A stretch of DNA of 64,000 nucleotides from the NCBI RefSeq assembly GCF_014268495.2, contig NZ_CP077087.1:62001-126000 (forward strand). Direction: 5' to 3'. The first letter of the stretch is position 1; each line of letters starts with the position of its first letter. This stretch comes from Pseudomonas monsensis. GTDB lineage: Bacteria > Pseudomonadota > Gammaproteobacteria > Pseudomonadales > Pseudomonadaceae. The translations under genes and the position numbers were made by a program. Positions 51,911-61,371 of this stretch are shown piece after piece. Below the pieces are notes generated by a model, which had not been told where the DNA came from, did not search any database, and worked only from the letters and a program-made list of their open reading frames with translations.

Positions 51911-54193
51911 TTAAAGCGACGAGTATTTCTTGCGCAGACGCTGACGAATCAGTTCTGCCAGGGTGTTCATGACGAAGGTGAACAACAGCAGCACCAGCGC
52001 CGAGAGGAACAGCACGCGGTAGTGGCTGCCGCCGACTTCCGACTCCGGCATTTCCACCGCGACGTTGGCGGCCAGGGTGCGCAGGCCTTCGAACAGGTTC
52101 ATTTCCATGACCGGTGTGTTACCGGTGGCCATCAGCACGATCATGGTTTCACCGACCGCACGGCCCATGCCGATCATCAGCGCCGAGAAGATGCCCGGGC
52201 TGGCGGTGAGGATCACCACGCGGGTCATGGTCTGCCACGGCGTGGCACCGAGGGCCAGGGAGCCCAGGGTCAGGCCACGCGGTACGCTGAACACGGCGTC
52301 TTCAGCGATCGAGTAGATGTTCGGGATCACCGCGAAACCCATGGCCAGACCGACCACCAGAGCGTTGCGCTGGTCGTAGGTGATGCCCAGGTCGTGGGAG
52401 ATCCACATGCGCATGTCACCGCCGAAGAACCAGTTCTCCATGAACGGACTCATGTACAGCGACAGCCAGCCCACGAACAGGATCACCGGAATCAACAGTG
52501 CACTTTCCCAGCCATCCGGCACCTTGAGGCGGATCGACTCAGGCAGGCGACTGAAGGTGAAACCGGCAACCAGAATGCCGATCGGCAACAGCATCAGCAG
52601 GCTGAAGATGCCCGGCAGATGCCCTTCCACATACGGTGCGAGGAACAGACCGGCGAAGAAACCGAGGATTACCGTCGGCATCGCCTCCATCAGTTCGATC
52701 ACCGGCTTGACCTTGCGGCGCATGCCCGGGGCCATGAAGTAGGCGGTGTAGATTGCAGCGGCAACGGCCAGCGGTGCCGCCAGCAGCATCGCGTAGAACG
52801 CCGCTTTCAGGGTGCCGAAGGTCAGTGGCGAAAGGCTCAGTTTCGGTTCGAAGTCGGTGTTGGCCGCCGTCGATTGCCAGACGTATTTAGGCTCGTCGTA
52901 GTTCTCGTACCAGACCTTGCTCCACAGCGCGCTCCACGACACTTCCGGGTGCGGGTTGTCGAGCAGCAGCGGTTGCAGTTTGCCGCCGGCTTCGACGATC
53001 ACCCGGTTGGCGCGCGGCGACAGACCGAACAGGCCCTGCCCTTCGGCCACGGGCTCGACCAGCAGCGTGCGGTGCGCAGTGCTGTGGAACACGCCGAGCT
53101 TGCCGGATGCATCGAGGGCAACGAAGCCTTTGCGGCGCTCTTCGGCAGTGATTTCAACGATCGGCGCAGTGCCCATCTGGAACGTGCGGATCTGCTTCAG
53201 GCGCAGCTCGCCATCGGTGTCACGGGCCATGAACCACTGGGCCAGGCCACCCTTGGAGTCACCGATGATCAGCGAGATACCGCCCACCAGCTGGGTGCTC
53301 GCAGTAACTTCGGCGTCAGCGTTTTCCAGCAGTTTGTAGCGACCGTTGAGGCTCTTGTCGCGCAGGCTGAACACGTCGGCCTGGGCACGCCCGTTGACCA
53401 CGTACAGCCATTGCTGGCGCGGGTCGACGAAGATGTTTTTCACCGGCTCGGTCATCTGCGGCAGATCAATACGCTTCTGCTCGCTGGTGACTTCACCGGT
53501 CATCATGTTTTCTTCGCTGGTCAGCGACAGCACATTGAGTTGCGAACCGGTCGAGCCGACCAGCATCAGGGTCGAATCGGTGGCATTGAGGCTCACGTGC
53601 TCGAGCGCCCCGCCGTTTTCGTTCACCACGATCGGCGTGTTGCCGTACGGGTATTCGATGGCCGGGGAGATGGTTTTCTTGCCATCGGGGTAGCTGACTT
53701 TATAGGTGTGACGGAACACCAGCGCCTGACCGTTGGACAGGCCCACAGCCACCAGCGGATGACCTGGCTGATCTTCGCCGATGGAAGTTACGGTAGCGCC
53801 TGCCGGCAGCGGCAGATCGACGCGCTTCAATTCAGCGCCACTGTCGATATCGAAAAACAGCGCCTGGCCCTTGTCGGAAACGCGCATCGCCACCTGATTC
53901 TGCTCCTCGAGCGAAATCATCAGCGGCTTGCCGGCGTCCTGCATCCAGGCCGGGGTAATAGCATCTTTCGCGGTCAGGCTGGCACCCTGAAACAACGGGG
54001 CAACCACATAGGCGAGGAAGAAGAAAATCAGGGTGATGGCGGCCAGTACGGCAAGACCGCCGATCAGGACATACCAGCGGGTGAAGCGATCCTTGAGCGC
54101 GCGAATACGGCGCTTGCGTTGCAACTCAGGCGTATTGAAATCAATGCGCTTGGGGGGATTAGTAGTCATGTGGGAATTGGCCAGATCATTCAT
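51911..54193 (-). CDS. pstC: PstC, phosphate ABC transporter permease (long form)
   Basis: A 760-residue permease. One span near residues 40-65 is followed by a periplasmic insert of about 350 residues with beta-propeller-like repeats (for example VGSTGSQLNVLSLTSEENMM), then the membrane permease with SVPRGLTLGSLALGATPWQT as coupling loop. ATG at 54193 is preceded by AGGGTG; ATG at 54169 is an alternative. A Pho box stands just upstream, so pstC can be transcribed apart from pstS. Confidence 0.93.
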   Translation of the reverse strand: MNDLANSHMTTNPPKRIDFNTPELQRKRRIRALKDRFTRWYVLIGGLAVLAAITLIFFFLAYVVAPLFQGASLTAKDAITPAWMQDAGKPLMISLEEQNQVAMRVSDKGQALFFDIDSGAELKRVDLPLPAGATVTSIGEDQPGHPLVAVGLSNGQALVFRHTYKVSYPDGKKTISPAIEYPYGNTPIVVNENGGALEHVSLNATDSTLMLVGSTGSQLNVLSLTSEENMMTGEVTSEQKRIDLPQMTEPVKNIFVDPRQQWLYVVNGRAQADVFSLRDKSLNGRYKLLENADAEVTASTQLVGGISLIIGDSKGGLAQWFMARDTDGELRLKQIRTFQMGTAPIVEITAEERRKGFVALDASGKLGVFHSTAHRTLLVEPVAEGQGLFGLSPRANRVIVEAGGKLQPLLLDNPHPEVSWSALWSKVWYENYDEPKYVWQSTAANTDFEPKLSLSPLTFGTLKAAFYAMLLAAPLAVAAAIYTAYFMAPGMRRKVKPVIELMEAMPTVILGFFAGLFLAPYVEGHLPGIFSLLMLLPIGILVAGFTFSRLPESIRLKVPDGWESALLIPVILFVGWLSLYMSPFMENWFFGGDMRMWISHDLGITYDQRNALVVGLAMGFAVIPNIYSIAEDAVFSVPRGLTLGSLALGATPWQTMTRVVILTASPGIFSALMIGMGRAVGETMIVLMATGNTPVMEMNLFEGLRTLAANVAVEMPESEVGGSHYRVLFLSALVLLLFTFVMNTLAELIRQRLRKKYSSL

Positions 54194-54215
54194 GCGCACA
54201 CCCTAGCGATCCTGT

Positions 54216-54233
54216 ATGACAGAAAGATGACAA
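54216..54233 (-). promoter_or_regulatory. Pho box upstream of pstC
   Basis: On the minus strand TTGTCATCTTTCTGTCAT gives two near-perfect half sites (TTGTCAT, CTGTCAT) with a four-base spacer, 23 bases before the pstC start. This is the best match to the PhoB consensus in the window. Confidence 0.85.
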
Positions 54234-54298
54234 TGCAGTGACGCACCAAATCCACCGCCAACGGAGCTGGCAGAGGATCGAAAATTTGAGAGGTGTAT

Positions 54299-54330
54299 AA
54301 AAGGCCGGTCTGCGGGCAGATCCGGCCTTT
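54299..54330 (-). terminator. Terminator-like hairpin between pstS and pstC
   Basis: On the minus strand AAAGGCCGGATCTGCCCGCA then GACCGGCCTTTT forms a long stem ending in T residues, 39 bases after pstS. It would reduce read-through, so PstS is made in excess over the membrane components. Confidence 0.85.
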
Positions 54331-54368
54331 CACCTGAGTCCGAAGGGGTTCATCCCGGACTCAATTTG

Positions 54369-55370
54369 TTACTTCTTGGCGACAGCGCCGCCTTCCTGCA
54401 GACCCAGGTCAGCCAGGGCTTTGGCAGCAACCTTGGCTGGCAGTGGGATGTAGCCGTCTTTCACTACAACTTCCTGACCCTGTTTCGACAGAACCAGTTT
54501 CACGAACTCGGCTTCCAGCGGGGCCAGAGGCTTGTTCGGGGCCTTGTTGACGTAAACGTAGAGGAAGCGCGACAGCGGGTACTTGCCGTTCAGGGCGTTT
54601 TCTTCGGTGTCTTCGATGAAGTCAGTGCTGCCCTTCTTCGACAGCGCAACGGTTTTCACGCTGGCAGTCTTGTAACCGATGCCCGAGTAACCGACGCCGT
54701 TCAGCGAGGAGCTGATCGACTGCACGACCGACGCCGAACCTGGTTGTTCGTTGACGTTCGGCTTGTAGTCGCCTTTGCACAGGGCTTCTTCTTTGAAGTA
54801 GCCGTAGGTGCCGGATACCGAGTTACGACCGAACAGCTGCACCGGCTTGTTGGCCAGATCGCCGGTCACGCCCAGGTCGCCCCAGGTTTTGACGTCGGCT
54901 TTGGCGCCGCACAGACGAGTGGACGAGAAGATCGCGTCAACCTGTTCCATGGTCAGGTGCTGGATCGGGTTGTCCTTGTGCACGAATACCGCCAGGGCGT
55001 CGACAGCCACCGGGATAGCGGTTGGCTTGTAGCCGTACTTCTGTTCGAAGGCCGCCAGTTCGGTGTCCTTCATCTTGCGGCTCATCGGGCCCAGGTTGGA
55101 GGTGCCTTCGGTCAGCGCAGGTGGCGCAGTGGCGGAGCCAGCGGCCTGAATCTGGATGTTGACGTTCGGGTATTCTTTTTTGTAGTTCTCAGCCCACAGG
55201 GTCATGAGGTTGGCCAGAGTGTCGGAACCAACGCTGGACAAGTTGCCCGAAACACCGGTGACCTTGGTGTAAGCCGGAATTGCCGGGTCAACGCCAGCGG
55301 CTACCGCGTGGGCAGTCGCAACGCCAGCAGCGACAAAAGTCATTGCCGCCATCAAACGCTTCAGTTTCAT
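54369..55370 (-). CDS. pstS: PstS, periplasmic phosphate-binding protein
   Basis: A 333-residue binding protein with a signal peptide (MKLKRLMAAMTFVAAGVATA then HAVA). Phosphate-site sequences include VGSDTLANLMTLWAENYKKE, LGPMSRKMKD and FGRNSVSGTYGYF. It delivers phosphate to PstC-PstA. A tandem Pho box lies 68 bases upstream. Confidence 0.96.
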   Translation of the reverse strand: MKLKRLMAAMTFVAAGVATAHAVAAGVDPAIPAYTKVTGVSGNLSSVGSDTLANLMTLWAENYKKEYPNVNIQIQAAGSATAPPALTEGTSNLGPMSRKMKDTELAAFEQKYGYKPTAIPVAVDALAVFVHKDNPIQHLTMEQVDAIFSSTRLCGAKADVKTWGDLGVTGDLANKPVQLFGRNSVSGTYGYFKEEALCKGDYKPNVNEQPGSASVVQSISSSLNGVGYSGIGYKTASVKTVALSKKGSTDFIEDTEENALNGKYPLSRFLYVYVNKAPNKPLAPLEAEFVKLVLSKQGQEVVVKDGYIPLPAKVAAKALADLGLQEGGAVAKK

Positions 55371-55437
55371 GCCTTACTCCTAGCAGATAGGGGGTGTTAA
55401 TTCGGGGCCAAGTATTAGCAGGCCGTGTGAACACTCT

Positions 55438-55466
55438 ATGGCTGAAATATGACAATTGGATGAAAG
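55438..55466 (-). promoter_or_regulatory. Triple-half-site Pho box upstream of pstS
   Basis: Minus strand CTTTCAT, CCAA, TTGTCAT, ATTT, CAGCCAT: three 7-base half sites at regular 11-base spacing, which matches cooperative PhoB binding. It suggests strong induction of pstS in low phosphate. Confidence 0.75.
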
Positions 55467-55506
55467 GCCAGCATCCGGTTTCTACTGAATGATTCGAGTG
55501 GTCCCA

Positions 55507-55572
55507 ATCGCGAGCAGGCTCACTCCTGCAATTGAAATACATTCCAACCGTAGGAGTGAGCCTGCTCGCGAT
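55507..55572. repeat. REP-type palindrome (TAGGAGTGAGCCTGCTCGCGAT family)
   Basis: ATCGCGAGCAGGCTCACTCC and its inverted copy TAGGAGTGAGCCTGCTCGCG surround ATACATTCC. It lies in the gap between the divergent-looking pstS promoter and the end of the MHS transporter gene. Confidence 0.9.
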
Positions 55573-55602
55573 GGCGTCAGAACAGCCGCTGCAGAATCGG
55601 AA

Positions 55603-56901
55603 TCAGCGGCCCTTCTTCCAGAGCCACGCTCCGACCAGAATCCCCATCGTGCAAAGGACGGCCACATAGTAGGCCGGCCCCATCGCGCTTTCTTTAAGCA
55701 ACAGGCTGACCACCATCGGCGTCAGACCACCGAAGATCGCGTACGCCACGTTGTACGAGAACGACAACCCGCTGAAGCGCACCACCGGCGGGAACGCCTT
55801 GACCATCACGTACGGCACCGCACCGATGGTGCCGACCAGCAGACCGGTCAGGGCATACAGCGGGAACAGCCAGTTCGGGTGATCGGCGAGGCTGTGATAG
55901 AAGGTCCAGGAGCTGATCAGCAAGCCCAGACTGCCGAAGACAAACACCCGGCCAGCGCCAAAACGGTCCGCCAGGGCACCGGAGATGATGCAGCCAACGC
56001 TCAGGAACACGATCGCCAGGCTGTTCGATTGCAGGGCCACCGTAGGCGAGAAGTGATAGACCGTCTGCAGCACGGTCGGCGTCATCAGGATCACCACGAC
56101 GATGCCGGCCGAGAGCAACCAGGTCAGCAGCATCGAGATCGCGATCGCCCCGCGATGGTCACGCAGTACGGCACGCAGCGGCACTTCTTCAGCCAGCGCC
56201 TTGCGCAGTTGCAGTTCGGCGAACACTGGCGTCTCGTGCAGCCAGCGGCGCAGATACACCGAAAACAGGCCGAACACACCGCCAAGCAGGAATGGGATCC
56301 GCCAGGCGTAGTCCGCGACTTCCACCGGCGTATAAAGGCTGTTGATCGCCGTGGCGACCAGCGAACCGAGTAAAATACCGGCCGTCAGGCCGCTGGTGAG
56401 CGTGCCACAGGCATAGCCGATGTGCTTTTGCGGCACGTGTTCGGAAACGAAGACCCAAGCCCCCGGCACTTCCCCGCCAATCGCCGCGCCCTGAATCACC
56501 CGCATCAACAGAAGTAGGATCGGTGCCCACAGGCCGATCTGCGCGTAAGTCGGCAGCAGCCCCATGATCAGGGTCGGCACGGCCATCATGAAAATGCTCA
56601 GGGTGAACATTTTCTTGCGGCCCAGCAGGTCGCCGAAGTGCGCCATGACGATGCCGCCCAGCGGACGGGCCAGGTAGCCGGCGGCGAAAATGCCGAAGGT
56701 CTGCATCAGGCGCAGCCACTCGGGCATGTCGGCCGGGAAGAACAATTTGCCGACCACGGTGGCAAAGAAGACGAAGATGATGAAATCGTAGAACTCCAGC
56801 GCACCGCCCAGGGCCGATAGCGACAAAGTCTTGTAGTCATTGCGGGTCAACGGTCGTGCGGGTTGCTCGGGCTGCGCGAGGCTCGAAGGCGCTGTGGTCA
56901 T
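55603..56901 (-). CDS. MHS-family major facilitator transporter
   Basis: A 432-residue, 12-span transporter of the metabolite:H+ symporter group: GGALEFYDFIIFVFFATVVG in helix 1, ARPLGGIVMAHFGDLLGRKK as the loop 2-3 signature, and MRVIQGAAIGGEVPGAWVFV. Likely substrates are organic acids or compatible solutes, but none can be named. ATG at 56901 is chosen because upstream codons have no ribosome site. Confidence 0.88.
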   Translation of the reverse strand: MTTAPSSLAQPEQPARPLTRNDYKTLSLSALGGALEFYDFIIFVFFATVVGKLFFPADMPEWLRLMQTFGIFAAGYLARPLGGIVMAHFGDLLGRKKMFTLSIFMMAVPTLIMGLLPTYAQIGLWAPILLLLMRVIQGAAIGGEVPGAWVFVSEHVPQKHIGYACGTLTSGLTAGILLGSLVATAINSLYTPVEVADYAWRIPFLLGGVFGLFSVYLRRWLHETPVFAELQLRKALAEEVPLRAVLRDHRGAIAISMLLTWLLSAGIVVVILMTPTVLQTVYHFSPTVALQSNSLAIVFLSVGCIISGALADRFGAGRVFVFGSLGLLISSWTFYHSLADHPNWLFPLYALTGLLVGTIGAVPYVMVKAFPPVVRFSGLSFSYNVAYAIFGGLTPMVVSLLLKESAMGPAYYVAVLCTMGILVGAWLWKKGR

Positions 56902-57277
56902 GGCAAGGGCTTCTCTTATAGTCGGATCTGCCGCCACAACAACGCTGGCTGTGGCTTGGGCAGGTTCGGCACCATAGCAAATTGTTCGAAAAAGCACATA
57001 GAGGCGCGTATTTGACGGTCAAAATGAGAACCGGATGGTCGTCGCGGAGTCTACCGACCGATATACTCGCAACCTTGCTCCGGTTTGTAGGGGGTTGCTG
57101 TGCGAAAACGTCGTTGGTCGCCTTGGTGCGTGGATCCAGCCGCTTTCGCAGAGTTTCCCTTTAGGCGCCTATGGAAAACGTGACGAACGCAGTATGTTCG
57201 GTGCTGAATCGTTTTTCCTGAAGACGGCTACCACCAGCAATACCAACGAAGAGTCACGGGTCAGAGGCACCCCCGGC
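56902..57277 (+). other. Intergenic region before the thioesterase gene
   Basis: 376 bases between divergent genes. A TATACT hexamer at 57062-57067 is a possible -10 element, but its -35 region is weak. The frame of the thioesterase stays open upstream to about 57035, but that extension has no family-like sequence, so I leave it out. Nothing else recognised. Confidence 0.4.
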
Positions 57278-57682
57278 ATGATAGAGCTCGAACAAGAAGA
57301 TCCGATCCCGCAAGGCGACCTGGCCCTGCAAATCACCGCACTTCCCCGCGAAACCAACGGCTTTGGCGATATTTTCGGCGGCTGGCTGGTGGCGCAGATG
57401 GATTTGGCCGGCACGGCAATGGCCAGCCGTGTCGCGGGCGGCCGCGTAGCGACAGTTGCCATTGATCGCATGGCGTTCCTCGTGCCCGTGGCCGTCGGCG
57501 CACAGCTGTCCTTTTATACCCAGACCCTGGAAATCGGCCGAAGCTCGATCCAGATGATGGTCGAGGTGTGGAGCGACGATCCGCTGTCCAGCGAGTGGCG
57601 TAAAGTCACTGAAGCGGTGTTCGTCTTCGTCGCCATCGACGGCAGCGGCCGCACCCGTTCGGTACCGCCACGCGCACGTTAA
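57278..57682 (+). CDS. yciA: Acyl-CoA thioesterase, hot-dog fold (YciA-like)
   Basis: A 134-residue protein with TNGFGDIFGGWLVAQMDLAG (the conserved Asn-x-x-Gly-Asp-Ile-Phe-Gly-Gly with catalytic Asp) and RVATVAIDRMAFLVPVAVGA. Hydrolyses medium-chain acyl-CoA. Start at ATG 57278 gives the normal family length. Confidence 0.9.
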   Translation: MIELEQEDPIPQGDLALQITALPRETNGFGDIFGGWLVAQMDLAGTAMASRVAGGRVATVAIDRMAFLVPVAVGAQLSFYTQTLEIGRSSIQMMVEVWSDDPLSSEWRKVTEAVFVFVAIDGSGRTRSVPPRAR

Positions 57683-57740
57683 ACCTCGCGACCGTTTTGC
57701 GGTCGATAGTCGTCCCAAGTGTCTGATCGAGAGTTGTCCC

Positions 57741-58640
57741 ATGAACACGCCCAACGTTGAAGCCGTGAAACTGGATGAACTGAACTGCTGGCGCATCCGC
57801 CACGGTCAGGCCGAAGTGCTGGTGGCCCAGCAAGGCGCGCACATCCTCAGTTATCAGATCGACGGCCAGCCGCCGATCATCTGGCTCAACGACAAGGCTG
57901 TGTTCAAGACTGGCAAGAGCATCCGCGCCGGCGTGCCGGTGTGCTGGCCGTGGTTCGGCAAGTTCGAACGCAACCCGCAGAGCGTGCAGGCCATGTACAC
58001 CGGTGAGCAACCGGCACCCGCGCACGGTCTGGTGCGGGCGATGGATTGGGCGTTGGGCGGCATCGAATCGGAGGCAGACGGCGTCAAGGTCGAGTTCAAG
58101 CTGCCCGACACCGAAGGTGGCCTGCCTGGCTGGCCGCATGAGGTCGACCTGACCCTGACCCTGCATTTGTCCGAACAACTGAGCTTCAGCCTGACCAGCC
58201 ACAACCGTGGCAGTGACACCGTCAGCCTGAGTCAGGCGCTGCACACCTATTTCGCCGTCAGTGATGTGCGCAATGTGCACGTCGATGGCGTGGATGGCTT
58301 GAATTACATCGAGACGCTGGATGACTGGAAGACCCTCAGCCAGCAAGGCAATCTGCATTTTGCCGGTGAAACCGACCGCATCTACCTCGACGCTCCGCCG
58401 CAACTGAGCATCGTCGACCCGGCCTGGGAACGGCGCATTGTGCTGACCGCTACAGGTTCGCGCACGGCGGTGATCTGGAACCCGTGGATCGACCGCGCAG
58501 CGGCGCTGGCGGACATGGACAACGATGGCTGGCAGCGCATGCTGTGCATCGAGACGGCGAATGTGATGGATGACATCGTGAGCCTGGCGCCGGGCGCGAG
58601 CCACACCATGGGCGTCAGTGTCGGCAGCCAACCGCTTTAA
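57741..58640 (+). CDS. yeaD: D-hexose-6-phosphate mutarotase (YeaD-like)
   Basis: A 299-residue aldose-1-epimerase-like enzyme: KSIRAGVPVCWPWFGKFER, HGLVRAMDW (catalytic His) and TGSRTAVIWNPWIDRA. Interconverts anomers of hexose 6-phosphates. A REP pair follows the gene. Confidence 0.9.
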   Translation: MNTPNVEAVKLDELNCWRIRHGQAEVLVAQQGAHILSYQIDGQPPIIWLNDKAVFKTGKSIRAGVPVCWPWFGKFERNPQSVQAMYTGEQPAPAHGLVRAMDWALGGIESEADGVKVEFKLPDTEGGLPGWPHEVDLTLTLHLSEQLSFSLTSHNRGSDTVSLSQALHTYFAVSDVRNVHVDGVDGLNYIETLDDWKTLSQQGNLHFAGETDRIYLDAPPQLSIVDPAWERRIVLTATGSRTAVIWNPWIDRAAALADMDNDGWQRMLCIETANVMDDIVSLAPGASHTMGVSVGSQPL

Positions 58641-58658
58641 GCTACACCCGATAAAACT

Positions 58659-58745
58659 GTGGGAGCGAGCTTGCTCGCGAAAGCGTCGTATCAGTCAACT
58701 TCAATGTGACTGAGAGATAGCATTCGCGAGCAAGCTCGCTCCCAC
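58659..58745. repeat. REP-type palindrome pair (GTGGGAGCGAGCTTGCTCGCGAA family)
   Basis: GTGGGAGCGAGCTTGCTCGC and inverted GCGAGCAAGCTCGCTCCCAC enclose about 45 bases. Same family as 41805-41898 and 61560-61647. It lies between converging genes. Confidence 0.93.
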
Positions 58746-58763
58746 AATTGTTTTGTATAGGTC

Positions 58764-59300
58764 CTACAGATCAGATTCCTGCACCACCCGCACCTTGTCC
58801 GCTTCCAGCGCATACGCCGCATCGGCCAGATCATTGCTGACCTTCTCGATCTTCAGCGTGCCGGTCACCCACAGCGGCGTGTAGATGTCATCGAGCTTCA
58901 AGCCTTTTGGATAACGCACCAACACCAGTTGATTCGGCGGCGGTGGCGGCACGTGGATGCACGCGCCCGGATACGGCACGAGGAAGAACAGCGTGCTGCG
59001 GCCCTTGGCGTCGGATTCCAGCGGCACCGGGTAACCGCCAATGCGGATGTGCTTGTCGTTCATCGACGCCACGGTCTTGGTCGAATACATCACCGCCGGC
59101 AGGCCCTTGGCCTGTTTCATCCCGCCCTTCTCGGTGAAGGTGCCGGTGGCTTCCGGGGAGTTGTGGTCGATTTCGGGCATGGCCTCGAGGGCCTTTTGGT
59201 CCGACTTGGGCATCAGTTCCAGCCAGTCGGTTTCCGGCAGTTCGCCGGCGTGGGCCAAACCGCTGCCCAGAATAAGGAGAGTCAACAGAAGACGGCGCAT
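58764..59300 (-). CDS. Exported DUF3299 protein
   Basis: A 178-residue protein with signal peptide MRRLLLTLLILGSGLAHA. The mature part matches DUF3299: IRIGGYPVPLESDAKGRSTL, FFLVPYPGACIHVPPPPPNQ and LWVTGTLKIEKVSNDLADAA. The GACIHVPPPPPNQ motif is diagnostic. Periplasmic; possibly linked to metal or lipoprotein export, but no function is proven to my knowledge. Confidence 0.88.
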   Translation of the reverse strand: MRRLLLTLLILGSGLAHAGELPETDWLELMPKSDQKALEAMPEIDHNSPEATGTFTEKGGMKQAKGLPAVMYSTKTVASMNDKHIRIGGYPVPLESDAKGRSTLFFLVPYPGACIHVPPPPPNQLVLVRYPKGLKLDDIYTPLWVTGTLKIEKVSNDLADAAYALEADKVRVVQESDL

Positions 59301-59393
59301 GAAGGTGCTCGGTCAAGAAAGGAAGGTACATTGAATCGCCGAGCATTCTAGCCCTCCCCGCCGGTTTGGCAGAGAGGGCTTTGTCGCTTTGGA

Positions 59394-59639
59394 TCAGTTC
59401 TTTCTGATCAGACCGTAGATCACCAGCAACACGATGGCGCCGACCAGCGCGCCGATGAAACCTGCGCCCTGACCTGCCTGATAGATGCCCAGAGCCTGGC
59501 CGCCATAAGTGGCTGCCAACGAACCGCCGATACCGAGCAGGATGGTCATGATCCAGCCCATGCTGTCATCGCCCGGTTTCAGGAAGCGTGCCAGCAGGCC
59601 GACGATCAAGCCGATAAAGATGGTTCCGATAATTCCCAT
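59394..59639 (-). CDS. GlsB/YeaQ/YmgE-family small membrane protein
   Basis: An 81-residue protein of three predicted membrane segments, opening MGIIGTIFIGLIVGLLARFL and containing DSMGWIMTILLGIGGSLAAT. The glycine-rich helices are typical of transglycosylase-associated (Transgly_assoc) stress proteins. Function unknown. Confidence 0.9.
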   Translation of the reverse strand: MGIIGTIFIGLIVGLLARFLKPGDDSMGWIMTILLGIGGSLAATYGGQALGIYQAGQGAGFIGALVGAIVLLVIYGLIRKN

Positions 59640-59749
59640 GGCATTTCCCTCTGAATAGTAGATATGCGAAGCCTAGTCAGACTTTGGCATCCTGCCATCA
59701 GAGAACGGCGGCCCCTGAATGGTTCCGCCGCTGCCAGATGAAACTGTCG

Positions 59750-60832
59750 TTACTCGGCGATCAGCGCTTCGACCTTGACGATCTGCGCCTGCAGCGTGGC
59801 CATGTCGGCGCAGCGCAGGTTGGCGTGACCGACCTTGCGCCCGGCCTTGAAGGCTTTGCCGTAGTGATGCAGATGGCAATCTTCGATGGCGATGACTTTC
59901 TCCACCGGCGGCACCACGCCGATGAAGTTGAGCATCGCGCTCTCGCCGACCTTGGCCGTCGAACCCAGCGGCAGGCCGGCCACGGCGCGCAGGTGGTTTT
60001 CGAACTGGCTGCACTCGGCGCCTTCGGTGGTCCAGTGCCCGGAGTTGTGCACGCGCGGGGCGATTTCGTTGGCCTTGAGGCCACCGTCGACTTCAAAGAA
60101 CTCGAACGCCATCACGCCCACATAGTCGAGCTGCTTGAGGACGCGGCTGGAGTAGTCTTCGGCCAGCGCCTGCAACGGGTGATCGGTACTGGCCACCGAC
60201 AGCTTGAGGATGCCGCTGTCGTGGGTGTTGTGCACCAGCGGATAGAACTTCGTTTCGCCATCGCGGGCACGCACGGCGATCAGCGAGACTTCACCGGTGA
60301 ACGGCACGAAGCCTTCCAGCAGGCAGGCAACGCTGCCCAGCTCGGCAAAGGTGCCGACCACGTCTTGCGGCGTGCGCAGGACTTTCTGACCCTTGCCGTC
60401 GTAACCCAGGGTGCGGGTTTTCAGCACGGCCGGCAGACCGATGGAAGCCACGGCGGCCTCCAGGTCAGCTTGCGATTGAATGTCGGCGAAGGCCGGGGTC
60501 GGGATCCCCAGGTCCTTGAACATGCTCTTCTCGAACCAGCGGTCGCGAGCGATGCGCAGGGCTTCGGCGCTCGGGTACACCGGGACGAACTGCGAGAGGA
60601 ACGCCACGGTTTCCGCGGGGACGCTTTCGAACTCGAAAGTCACCAGATCGACTTCGTCGGCCAGTTGCCGCAGATGATCCTGATCGCCGTAATCGGCCCG
60701 CAGGTGTTCGCCCAATGCGGCCGCACAGGCGTCCGGCGCAGGGTCGAGGAAAGCGAAGTTCATGCCCAGCGGAGTGCCCGCCAGCGCCAACATGCGACCC
60801 AACTGGCCGCCACCGATTACACCGATCTTCAT
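59750..60832 (-). CDS. purK: 5-(carboxyamino)imidazole ribonucleotide synthase
   Basis: A 360-residue ATP-grasp enzyme: MKIGVIGGGQLGRMLALAGT, VLKTRTLGYDGKGQ, and FEVDGGLKANEIAPRVHNSG for metal and ATP binding. It makes N5-CAIR from AIR, bicarbonate and ATP in purine synthesis. It starts at ATG 60832, ten bases after purE. Confidence 0.96.
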   Translation of the reverse strand: MKIGVIGGGQLGRMLALAGTPLGMNFAFLDPAPDACAAALGEHLRADYGDQDHLRQLADEVDLVTFEFESVPAETVAFLSQFVPVYPSAEALRIARDRWFEKSMFKDLGIPTPAFADIQSQADLEAAVASIGLPAVLKTRTLGYDGKGQKVLRTPQDVVGTFAELGSVACLLEGFVPFTGEVSLIAVRARDGETKFYPLVHNTHDSGILKLSVASTDHPLQALAEDYSSRVLKQLDYVGVMAFEFFEVDGGLKANEIAPRVHNSGHWTTEGAECSQFENHLRAVAGLPLGSTAKVGESAMLNFIGVVPPVEKVIAIEDCHLHHYGKAFKAGRKVGHANLRCADMATLQAQIVKVEALIAE

Positions 60833-60842
60833 CTCAACAACC

Positions 60843-61334
60843 TCAGGCAATACGTGGGTCTGGATTGTCCAGGACGCTGTCTGTCTGCTCGGCACGGAAG
60901 GTTTTCAGTACCGCGTGGAACTGTGGATGCTTGGCACCGAGGATGCTCGCCGAGAGCAGCGCGGCGTTGATCGCGCCAGCCTTGCCGATGGCCAGGGTGG
61001 CGACCGGGATGCCCGCGGGCATCTGCACGATCGACAGCAGCGAATCGACGCCCGAGAGCATGGCCGATTGCACGGGTACGCCCAGCACCGGCAGGTGGGT
61101 CTTGGCCGCACACATGCCTGGCAGGTGGGCTGCGCCCCCGGCACCGGCGATGATCACCTCAATGCCGCGGCCTTCGGCCTCTTCGGCGTACTGGAACAGC
61201 AGATCCGGGGTACGGTGGGCAGAAACCACCTTGACCTCGTACGGGATGCCGAGCTTTTCCAGCATATCGGCGGTGTGGCTAAGGGTGGACCAATCGGACT
61301 TGGAGCCCATGATCACGCCAACCAGTGCACTCAT
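60843..61334 (-). CDS. purE: 5-(carboxyamino)imidazole ribonucleotide mutase
   Basis: A 163-residue PurE: VGVIMGSKSDWSTL, VKVVSAHRTPDLLF (catalytic His) and IIAGAGGAAHLPGM. Converts N5-CAIR to CAIR and is first in the purEK operon. Two terminator-like hairpins lie in its upstream sequence. Confidence 0.97.
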   Translation of the reverse strand: MSALVGVIMGSKSDWSTLSHTADMLEKLGIPYEVKVVSAHRTPDLLFQYAEEAEGRGIEVIIAGAGGAAHLPGMCAAKTHLPVLGVPVQSAMLSGVDSLLSIVQMPAGIPVATLAIGKAGAINAALLSASILGAKHPQFHAVLKTFRAEQTDSVLDNPDPRIA

Positions 61335-61371
61335 CGTCGCGCCTCTTCTCTCTGGGCGCCCGCAGGCGCGT

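Noticed and set aside
49277..54241. Very long open frame (about 1650 codons) on the plus strand opposite pstB-pstA-pstC
   Set aside because: It mirrors the codon bias of the genes on the other strand; composition is His/Gln/Arg-rich, with no domain and no ribosome site.
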